Source: Bacteroidales bacterium (lineage in GTDB: Bacteria > Bacteroidota > Bacteroidia > Bacteroidales > UBA3663). Taken from it: a stretch of 7,876 nucleotides of DNA. Positions 1 through 5,761 of the stretch are shown here, in pieces. The notes under the pieces are model-generated. The model saw nothing but the letters and a program-made list of their open reading frames with translations, had not been told where the DNA came from and did no database searches. How positions within the stretch are numbered: the first letter of the stretch is position 1; each line of letters starts with the position of its first letter. The DNA is taken from NCBI GenBank assembly GCA_004557315.1, contig SFEH01000096.1:1-7876 (forward strand), read 5' to 3'. A program made the translations under genes and the position numbers.

Positions 1-1356
1 CTCAATATCCCAATCGTTTCGGCCGCTATGGATACAGTGACTGAATCGACCATGGCTATTGCTATGGCTCGTGAGGGAGGTATCGGCGTTATTCACAAGA
101 ACATGTCAATCGAGGCTCAGGCTCATCAGGTAAGCATGGTGAAACGTGCCGAGAATGGTATGATCTATGCTCCTGTCACTACGACTCCAAATGCTTCGGT
201 TCGCGACGTGCTCAAGATCATGAGCGAGTATCACATCGGTGGCGTGCCTGTAGTAGTTGGTTCTGACCATCGTCTGGTGGGTATCGTTACTAACCGTGAC
301 CTCCGTTTCCAGAAGGACCAGACTCGCCAGATCAGCGAGATCATGACTTCTGAGAATCTTATCACTACTAAGGTGGGAACCACTCTTGCAATGGCTGAAG
401 AGATCCTTCAGGAGCATAAGATTGAGAAACTTCCTGTAGTTGACGATGAGGGTCATCTCGTTGGACTTATCACATATAAGGATATTACAAAGGCAAAGGA
501 TAAGCCTTTTGCTTGCAAGGACTCAAAAGGACGCCTCCGTGTGGCAGCAGGTGTAGGTGTGACTGCTGATGTCATGGACCGTGTGGCTGCTCTCGTTGAG
601 GCAGGCGTTGATGCTGTTGTTGTTGACACTGCCCATGGTCACTCAAAGGGTGTTGTTGGCGTTCTTGAGCGCATCAAGGCTACTTACGATTGCATCGATG
701 TAGTAGTGGGTAACATTGCAACTGGCGAAGCTGCCAAATATCTCGTTGATGCTGGCGCTGATTGCGTGAAGGTTGGTATAGGTCCTGGTTCAATCTGTAC
801 TACCCGTATCGTTGCTGGTATCGGTGTCCCTCAGCTTTCTGCCATCTATGATGTGGCTGCTGCTCTGAAGGGAACAGACGTGCCTCTCATTGCCGATGGT
901 GGTATCCGCTATTCAGGCGATATCGTCAAGGCTCTTGCTGCTGGTGGCTACAGCGTGATGCTCGGTGGATTGCTCGCAGGCGTCGAAGAGTCTCCAGGCG
1001 AGACTATCCTCTTCAACGGCCGTAAGTTCAAGGGCTATCGTGGTATGGGTTCGCTCGATGCTATGGCCGCAGGTTCAAAAGACCGTTACTTCCAGGCTGG
1101 AGAGGTCGATGTCAAGAAGCTAGTTCCCGAAGGCATAGTGAGCCGCGTGCCTTACAAGGGCTCATTGTATGAGGTTATCTACCAGATGGTAGGCGGTATT
1201 CGCTCTGGTATGGGTTACTGCGGTGCAAAGGATATTCCTACACTCCACACAACTAGCCGCTTCACTCGTATCACAAATGCTGGTATTCTTGAGTCTCACC
1301 CTCACGATGTAACTATCACCAAGGAGGCTCCTAACTATTCTATGCACGGTGCATGA
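1..1356 (+). CDS. guaB: IMP dehydrogenase, 5' end truncated by window edge
   Basis: Inosine-5'-monophosphate dehydrogenase oxidises IMP to XMP with NAD+, the committed step of GMP synthesis, in the cytosol. The reading frame is open from base 1 (LNIPIVSAAMDTVTE), so the ATG at 28 is internal. By alignment from memory with the E. coli protein, about 39 N-terminal residues are missing; 451 residues are visible. Numbering from base 1, a CBS pair lies at about 56-102 and 116-166, inserted in the TIM barrel. The catalytic loop GSICTT has its Cys at residue 266 (bases 796-798). The phosphate and IMP-binding DGGIRYSGD is at 299-307, and the flap motif GYRGMGS at 345-351. The catalytic flap Arg/Tyr pair (RVPY) is at 382-385, and the C-terminal ESHPHDVTITKEAPNY is intact. 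All key residues are present, so the enzyme should be active. Its stop codon overlaps the start of the downstream prolyl isomerase gene (ATGA). The promoter lies outside the window. Confidence 0.97.
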   Translation, partial: LNIPIVSAAMDTVTESTMAIAMAREGGIGVIHKNMSIEAQAHQVSMVKRAENGMIYAPVTTTPNASVRDVLKIMSEYHIGGVPVVVGSDHRLVGIVTNRDLRFQKDQTRQISEIMTSENLITTKVGTTLAMAEEILQEHKIEKLPVVDDEGHLVGLITYKDITKAKDKPFACKDSKGRLRVAAGVGVTADVMDRVAALVEAGVDAVVVDTAHGHSKGVVGVLERIKATYDCIDVVVGNIATGEAAKYLVDAGADCVKVGIGPGSICTTRIVAGIGVPQLSAIYDVAAALKGTDVPLIADGGIRYSGDIVKALAAGGYSVMLGGLLAGVEESPGETILFNGRKFKGYRGMGSLDAMAAGSKDRYFQAGEVDVKKLVPEGIVSRVPYKGSLYEVIYQMVGGIRSGMGYCGAKDIPTLHTTSRFTRITNAGILESHPHDVTITKEAPNYSMHGA

Positions 1357-2156
1357 TTAGAAAAATTTTGACTCTTATGTTGCTGCTCTGCTCATTTAGT
1401 GGAGCAGCAACCGTTTATGGTCAGTCTCACTATGTGATGATCGAGACCAATATGGGCAATATGAAGGTGATGCTATATGACGATTGCCCAAAGACTGTAG
1501 CCAACTTCATGAAGAAGGTGCGCGAAGGCTATTACGATGGTTCGCTTTTCGGTCGAGTCATCCCAACATTCATGATCCAGGGTGGTGCGCCAGATAGCAA
1601 GACAGCTGCTCCAGGTCAGAGCATCGGATGGGGCGACATCGATGAGGAAATTCCTGCCGAGATACGTAAGAACCATATCCCAAAGAAAGGTGCATTGTGC
1701 GCTCCTCATCGCGAGACAGTGGTGAATAGCGACATGAGCCAGTTCTTCATCATTGAGGGTTACGTACAAAGTGAAGCCACGATGAAGAACTACGAAAAGA
1801 ACAAGAATGCCGAATTGCGCAAGCGCGTAAAAAGCAAGGTAGTGACAAAGGCTGTGCAAGACTCGCTGAAGATGCTGAAGACTAAGGATCTAGGTGAATA
1901 TAACGAATATGCGAGACGCATCAACCAGATGATGGACAGCATCTGCCGTACCACTCCTGGTGCCGACTATTTTACTCCTCAGGAACATGAAGCATACAGC
2001 ACGATAGGTGGTTCGCCCCATATCTATGGCGACTATACAATCTATGGCGAAGTAGTGGAGGGACTCGACGTAATTTCGAAAATTTCCAATCTCGAGACCA
2101 ACGCCGTTAATCGCCCTAATACTGATGTGCGTATGAAAATACGTGTAATTCAGTAA
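1353..2156 (+). CDS. Exported cyclophilin-type peptidyl-prolyl cis-trans isomerase with helical insert
   Basis: This 267-residue protein is a cyclophilin, catalysing cis-trans isomerisation of Xaa-Pro bonds, probably in the periplasm. Residues 1-23 form a signal peptide (basic IRK, hydrophobic LTLMLLLC, then VYG before Gln24, a fair signal peptidase I site). Cys13 lacks a proper lipobox, so lipoprotein sorting is unlikely. Core motifs are GRVIPTFMIQGG (67-78; R68 and Q76 match human CypA Arg55 and Gln63), SQFFI (129-133; F132 matches Phe113), and GGSPHIYGDYTIYGEVVEGLDV (219-240). The CypA His126 position is Tyr228, and Trp121 aligns with His223. Between SQFFIIEG and GGSPH lies an insert of about 80 residues, rich in Lys, Glu and Met and probably helical, absent from minimal cyclophilins. 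The start is fixed by the ATGA overlap with guaB and by the signal peptide. An AAGGAGG at 1321-1327 lies too far upstream to act as a normal ribosome site, so translational coupling is likely. Substrates are unknown. Confidence 0.92.
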   Translation: MIRKILTLMLLLCSFSGAATVYGQSHYVMIETNMGNMKVMLYDDCPKTVANFMKKVREGYYDGSLFGRVIPTFMIQGGAPDSKTAAPGQSIGWGDIDEEIPAEIRKNHIPKKGALCAPHRETVVNSDMSQFFIIEGYVQSEATMKNYEKNKNAELRKRVKSKVVTKAVQDSLKMLKTKDLGEYNEYARRINQMMDSICRTTPGADYFTPQEHEAYSTIGGSPHIYGDYTIYGEVVEGLDVISKISNLETNAVNRPNTDVRMKIRVIQ

Positions 2157-2168
2157 TTTTAAGTCGCT

Positions 2169-2191
2169 AAATTTGGAAATATCGCAAATTT
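2169..2191. repeat. 7-bp inverted repeat over the tig -33 element
   Basis: AAATTTG (2169-2175) and CAAATTT (2185-2191) are perfect inverted copies separated by nine bases; the left arm contains the -33 TTTG. A T-run (2189-2193) closes the right arm. It could be an operator, a weak terminator for the guaB-cyclophilin transcript, or chance in AT-rich DNA. The sequence alone does not decide. Confidence 0.35.
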
Positions 2192-2203
2192 TTACTAACT
2201 TTG
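2172..2203 (+). promoter_or_regulatory. Bacteroidota-type promoter for tig
   Basis: TTTG at 2172-2175 and TAACTTTG at 2196-2203 match the Bacteroidota primary sigma consensus (-33 TTTG, -7 TAnnTTTG) exactly, with 20 bases between them, the usual spacing. Transcription would begin a few bases after 2203, leaving a 5' leader of roughly 50 AT-rich bases without a Shine-Dalgarno sequence before the tig ATG at 2263. This lets tig be transcribed independently of guaB and the cyclophilin gene. The call rests on motif and position only. Confidence 0.75.
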
Positions 2204-2262
2204 CGCGCTTTTTGATTGATAATTTTTAACTTTTGAAATAAACTTAATAAATTATATAGATT

Positions 2263-3612
2263 ATGAATATTACAAAGAAAGTCGTTGATGACGTTAACAT
2301 CATCCTCAGCCTTGAGATCGTTAAGGCAGACTATAACGATGCTGTAGAGAAGGCTATCAAGGATGCTCGTAAGAACATGCAGATGCCAGGTTTCCGTAAG
2401 GGTATGGTTCCTGCAAGCCTCGTTCGCAAGCGTTTTGGTACTGAAATCAAGGTTGATGAGGTAAACAAGCTCATCAACAAGGGTTTGATGGACTACATCA
2501 ACGAGAATAAGGTTAATGTGCTCGGTGAGCCAATGGTTGACGACAGTCAGGAGCGTGTAGATCTTGCTACTGCCGATGATTTCACTATCATCTTCGCTAT
2601 CGCAGTCGCTCCAGAGTTCACCCTCACTCTCGACAATTCTGTTAAGGTTCCTTACTACACTATCAAGGTTGACGACAAGATGGTGGAGAATCAGGTTGAG
2701 GGCTTCCGTACTCAGTTTGGCGAGACAGTAAGCGCTGAAGAGGCTACTGCCGACGACGTAATCAAGGGTGACATCGCTGAGCTCGACCTCGAGGGCAACA
2801 TCGTTGAGGGCGGCATCGTAGCAGAGAACGCTACTGTATATCCACGTTACTTCACAAGCGACGAGGAGAAGGCTAAGTTCAATGGCGCTAAGAAGTTCGC
2901 TTCGGTTGATTTCAACCCAGCTGCTGCTACCAACAACAACGCCAACGAGATGGCAAGCATGCTCCAGATTGACAAGGAGAAGGCTGCAGGTCTCACTGCT
3001 AACTTCCGCTTCACTATCACAGAGATCTCTCACCGTGAGAAGGCTGCTATGGAAGAGAAGTTCTTCACTCAGGTCTTTGGCGAGGAGTGCAAGACTCAGG
3101 AGGATTTCGACGCAAAGATCAAGGAGATGATTGCTAACCAGCTCCGCGACAACAGCGAGTTCCGCTTTACTATGGATGCTCGTACAGTGCTCATGGAGCA
3201 GGTAGGTGAGCTCAAGTTCCCAGAGGAGTTCCTCAAGAAGTGGCTACTCACTAAGGACGAGAAGCGCGATGCCGAGAAGCTCGAGAAGGATTTCCCTCAG
3301 ATGATGAAGGATCTTACTTGGCAGCTCATTCAGGAGAAGATCGCTACAACCAACGAGGTAAAGGTGACTGAAGAGGATATACAGGCTGAGGCTAAGGCAA
3401 TGGTTAAGGCTCAGATGGCACAGTATGGTATGGGCAACCTCCCAGAGGAGTATCTCGCTCAATACGTTCAGTCAATTGTCAAGGACGAGAAGCAGCGTGG
3501 CCAGCTCCGTGACAGCGCAGTGAACCGCAAGATCATGGGTGTTGTTCGCTCAACAGTAGCTCTCGATGAGAAGGAGGTAAGCTTCGAGGAGTTCAACGCT
3601 CTCTTCGCTTAA
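2263..3612 (+). CDS. tig: Trigger factor (ribosome-associated chaperone)
   Basis: Trigger factor binds ribosomal protein uL23 at the exit tunnel and shields nascent chains. The 449 residues fit the family length (E. coli about 430). The N-terminal ribosome-binding domain covers about 1-115 and carries the signature GFRKGMVP at 43-50, matching the GFRxGxxP loop. The central FKBP-like region spans about 150-260 but lacks the usual active-site blocks (no FEGG, no IPGFEDGI-like stretch); instead it contains an acidic/Lys segment at 199-212 and an Asn-rich NNNANEM at 224-230. Prolyl isomerase activity is therefore doubtful. The C-terminal helical arms (about 260-449) form the chaperone cradle, with EKFFTQVFGEE at 265-275 as a family hallmark. 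Codon choice is strongly biased (AAG, GAG, CTC, GCT, AAC), consistent with high expression. The gene has its own promoter upstream and ends in a strong terminator region, so it is probably monocistronic. Confidence 0.96.
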   Translation: MNITKKVVDDVNIILSLEIVKADYNDAVEKAIKDARKNMQMPGFRKGMVPASLVRKRFGTEIKVDEVNKLINKGLMDYINENKVNVLGEPMVDDSQERVDLATADDFTIIFAIAVAPEFTLTLDNSVKVPYYTIKVDDKMVENQVEGFRTQFGETVSAEEATADDVIKGDIAELDLEGNIVEGGIVAENATVYPRYFTSDEEKAKFNGAKKFASVDFNPAAATNNNANEMASMLQIDKEKAAGLTANFRFTITEISHREKAAMEEKFFTQVFGEECKTQEDFDAKIKEMIANQLRDNSEFRFTMDARTVLMEQVGELKFPEEFLKKWLLTKDEKRDAEKLEKDFPQMMKDLTWQLIQEKIATTNEVKVTEEDIQAEAKAMVKAQMAQYGMGNLPEEYLAQYVQSIVKDEKQRGQLRDSAVNRKIMGVVRSTVALDEKEVSFEEFNALFA

Positions 3613-3623
3613 AAAAATTTCCA

Positions 3624-3659
3624 CTCTGCTCTTGAAGAAAACATCAATCGAGAGCAGAG
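3624..3659 (-). terminator. Second hairpin in convergent tig/aspS region, best as aspS terminator
   Basis: CTCTGCTCT (3624-3632) pairs perfectly with AGAGCAGAG (3651-3659), and three more inner pairs (3633-3635 with 3648-3650, one G-U) give a 12-pair stem with a 12-base loop. On the minus strand the stem is followed, six bases later, by seven Ts (complement of the A-run at 3611-3617), so it can act as a back-up terminator for aspS. On the plus strand it lies just after the tig stop and has no adjoining T-run; there it may protect the 3' end. Confidence 0.55.
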
Positions 3660-3715
3660 ACAAATAAAAAAAGAAAGGTAAGAATTTTTGTTCTTATCTT
3701 TCTTTTTTTTTGTCT
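3658..3715. terminator. Bidirectional rho-independent terminator between tig and aspS
   Basis: AAGAAAGGTAAGAA (3671-3684) pairs with TTCTTATCTTTCTT (3691-3704), with one G-U pair and a six-base loop. The stem continues through an A-run on the left (3666-3672) and a T-run on the right (3703-3711). After a two-base bulge (3665-3666), AGACAAA (3658-3664) pairs with TTTGTCT (3709-3715). The T-run follows the stem on the plus strand, and the A-run supplies a T-run on the minus strand, so the element can terminate both convergent genes, tig (stop at 3612) and aspS (stop at 3731). Confidence 0.85.
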
Positions 3716-3730
3716 ATTGTTAGTCAATAA

Positions 3731-5515
3731 TTATTCTTCTGTGAGGTTGAGAGCAATCTGCAACTCGTCGAGCTGTGCCTGATCGATTGGACCAGGAGCA
3801 CCCATCATCATATCGCGACCCTGATTGTTCTTTGGGAAAGCGATACAGTCGCGGATGGAGTCAAGTTCGGCAAACATCGATACGACACGGTCGAGACCAA
3901 AAGCGAGACCTGCGTGAGGAGGTGCGCCATATTTGAATGCATTGATGAGGCAGCCGAACTGCTGCATTGCCTTCTCAGGAGTAAAGCCGAGGAGCTTGAA
4001 CATCTTGGCCTGAAGCTCTGAATCGTGGATACGCACTGAACCTCCACCGAGCTCAACGCCGTTGATGACACAGTCGTAGGCCCATGAACGAACCTTGCCC
4101 TGATCGGTATCGAGCAATGGGATATCCTCTGGGTTTGGCATGGTGAATGGGTGATGAGTTGCATAGTAGCGCTGTGTCTCTTCGTCCCACTCGAAAAGAG
4201 GGAAGTCGATGACCCAGAGAGGCACGAACTTCGAAGGATCACAGAAGCCGAGTTGGTTGCCCATCTCAAGACGGAGAGAGCAGAGCTGCTTTTGGGTCTT
4301 GCGCATCTCACCACAGAGAATGAGCATGAGGTCGCCGTTTTCAGCACCGAACTTGTCGCAGATGGCTGCTATCACCTCTGGGGCATAGAACTTGTCGATC
4401 GATGACTTGATCGAGCCGTCGTCGTTCTTGCGCACCCAGATGAGACCCTTGGCTCCAACTTGTGGACGCTTCACGAAGTCTGTAAGTGCATCAATCTGTT
4501 TGCGGGTATAACCTGCACAGCCCTTGGCACAGATACCGCCAACATACGGCACGCTGTCAAAGACGGTGAACTGACCTGCTGGGAGAACTGACTGGATCTC
4601 ATAGTCCTTGGTCTCGTTTTTGAGTTCGACGAACTTCATGTCGAAACGAAGGTCTGGCTTGTCAGATCCATAGTACTTCATTGCATCATGCCATGTCATG
4701 CGAGGGAAATCGCCAAATTCCACACCCTTGATCTCCTTGAAGAGGTGCTTGATCATGCCTTCAAACATCTGTATGACATCCTCCTGCTCGGCAAACGACA
4801 TCTCGCAGTCGATCTGTGTGAACTCTGGCTGACGGTCAGCACGGAGGTCTTCATCGCGGAAGCACTTCACAATCTGGAAATAACGGTCGAAGCCTGCTAC
4901 CATGAGGAGCTGCTTGAACTGCTGAGGAGACTGTGGAAGAGCATAGAACTGACCTGGGTTCATACGCGATGGCACCACGAAGTCACGAGCACCCTCAGGG
5001 GTAGAGAGGATGAGCACAGGTGTCTCGACTTCAAGGAAATTCTGGGCATCGAGATATCGGCGAGTCTCGAAAGCAATCTTGTGACGAAGTTCGAGGTTCT
5101 TGCGCACACAGTTGCGGCGAAGGTCAAGATAACGATATTGCATGCGGAGGTCGTCACCGCCATCGGTCTTGTCCTCGATAGTGAAAGGAGGAACCTCGGA
5201 AGTGCTGATGATGTTGAGCTGGCTCACTATGATTTCAATATCGCCAGTAGGGATATTTTTGTTCTTCGACTGACGTTCAGAAACCTTACCTATAGCCTGA
5301 ATGACGAATTCGCGGCCGAGGTGATTTGCCTTTTCACATAGTTCCTCATTACCTTCAGTCTGTTCAAAAACGAGCTGGGTGATGCCATATCTGTCACGGA
5401 GGTCAACGAACGTCATACCTCCCATCTTGCGAACTCGCTGTACCCATCCGGCAAGAGTCACCTCCTGTCCGACATGCTCAATACGCAGTTCGCCACATGT
5501 TTGTTTTCTGTACAT
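3731..5515 (-). CDS. aspS: Aspartyl-tRNA synthetase (bacterial type)
   Basis: This class II synthetase attaches aspartate to tRNA-Asp in two steps with ATP. Its 594 residues match the bacterial form. An OB-fold anticodon-binding domain (about 1-105; GWVQRVRKMGG at 23-33, FVDLRDRYG at 36-44) precedes the catalytic core. Core motifs are TPEGARDFVVPSR (172-184), ALPQSPQQFKQLLM (192-205), motif 2 FRDEDLRADRQPEFTQ (219-234), ELGGGSVRIHD (488-498) and motif 3 GLAFGLDRVVSMF (536-548). The bacteria-specific GAD insert occupies roughly 285-420. At the two anticodon-domain positions reported to separate discriminating from non-discriminating enzymes, it has Met31 (His in Pseudomonas, Leu in E. coli) and Lys84 (Gly in Pseudomonas, Lys in E. 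coli). This suggests strict tRNA-Asp specificity. The start MYRKQTCGEL aligns with known N-termini. There is no Shine-Dalgarno sequence. It converges on tig and diverges from the acyl-CoA ligase gene. Confidence 0.97.
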   Translation of the reverse strand: MYRKQTCGELRIEHVGQEVTLAGWVQRVRKMGGMTFVDLRDRYGITQLVFEQTEGNEELCEKANHLGREFVIQAIGKVSERQSKNKNIPTGDIEIIVSQLNIISTSEVPPFTIEDKTDGGDDLRMQYRYLDLRRNCVRKNLELRHKIAFETRRYLDAQNFLEVETPVLILSTPEGARDFVVPSRMNPGQFYALPQSPQQFKQLLMVAGFDRYFQIVKCFRDEDLRADRQPEFTQIDCEMSFAEQEDVIQMFEGMIKHLFKEIKGVEFGDFPRMTWHDAMKYYGSDKPDLRFDMKFVELKNETKDYEIQSVLPAGQFTVFDSVPYVGGICAKGCAGYTRKQIDALTDFVKRPQVGAKGLIWVRKNDDGSIKSSIDKFYAPEVIAAICDKFGAENGDLMLILCGEMRKTQKQLCSLRLEMGNQLGFCDPSKFVPLWVIDFPLFEWDEETQRYYATHHPFTMPNPEDIPLLDTDQGKVRSWAYDCVINGVELGGGSVRIHDSELQAKMFKLLGFTPEKAMQQFGCLINAFKYGAPPHAGLAFGLDRVVSMFAELDSIRDCIAFPKNNQGRDMMMGAPGPIDQAQLDELQIALNLTEE

Positions 5516-5558
5516 ATAGTTAAATTAATTTGATTGATTTCACTAATTTTTTTACCCA

Positions 5559-5587
5559 AATAAGGCATTGCCTGATAACACCTTATT
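5559..5587 (-). promoter_or_regulatory. Stem-loop in the aspS 5' leader
   Basis: AATAAGG (5559-5565) and CCTTATT (5581-5587) form a perfect 7-pair stem with a 15-base loop. An alternative small hairpin, AGGC/GCCT (5563-5573), uses the same AGG bases, so the two folds exclude each other. If aspS starts from the box at 5595-5602, the stem lies almost at the 5' end of the mRNA. It could stabilise the message or regulate it. It does not resemble a T-box leader, and no T-run follows that would make it an attenuator. Confidence 0.4.
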
Positions 5588-5594
5588 CAAGTGG

Positions 5595-5602
5595 CAAATA
5601 TA
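5595..5602 (-). promoter_or_regulatory. Putative -7 promoter element for aspS
   Basis: Read on the minus strand the bases give TATATTTG, an exact match to TAnnTTTG, about 80 bases before the aspS ATG. No TTTG is found at the expected distance further upstream (around 5622-5626 is only AT), so the promoter is incomplete by consensus. It is the only TAnnTTTG on this strand in the 5516-5761 intergenic region. Confidence 0.45.
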
Positions 5603-5703
5603 ATATTTTTTTAACAATGTTATATATTAATATGTGTAAATACTATCTAAAATGCACAAATTTGTAAATTATGAGCAAAATATAAGTGATTTTTTTATAA
5701 AAC

Positions 5704-5735
5704 ATTGATAATATTACAAGATATATTTACCTTTG
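5704..5735 (+). promoter_or_regulatory. Bacteroidota-type promoter for the acyl-CoA ligase gene
   Basis: ATTG at 5704-5707 (one mismatch to TTTG) and TACCTTTG at 5728-5735 (exact TAnnTTTG) are separated by 20 bases, the standard spacing. The gene starts at 5762, leaving a short leader of about 20 bases. ACCTTTG occurs again at 5745-5751 inside the leader, giving AACCTTTG, a one-mismatch copy of the -7 box; its significance is unknown. Confidence 0.7.
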
Positions 5736-5761
5736 CATAATAAAACCTTTGGTAAAAGTAT

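Noticed and set aside
28..30. ATG at 28 as the start of guaB
   Set aside because: The frame continues upstream to base 1 with residues (LNIPIVSAA) that match the conserved IMPDH sequence, so this Met is internal.
2167..3033. Long open frame of 288 codons on the minus strand opposite tig
   Set aside because: It lies antisense to a certain gene with very biased codon use, which avoids the codons that would create antisense stops. The translation is Leu/Val/Ser-rich with no recognisable domain, and it runs through the tig promoter region.
4688..5341. Open frame of 217 codons on the plus strand opposite aspS
   Set aside because: It is a shadow of aspS, whose motifs are all intact. The translation has no motifs and there is no promoter or ribosome site for it.
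5611..5633. Palindromes TAACAATGTTA (5612-5622) and ATATTAATAT (5624-5633)
   Set aside because: Short AT-only or nearly AT-only palindromes are expected by chance in this very AT-rich intergenic region, and neither aligns with a promoter element.
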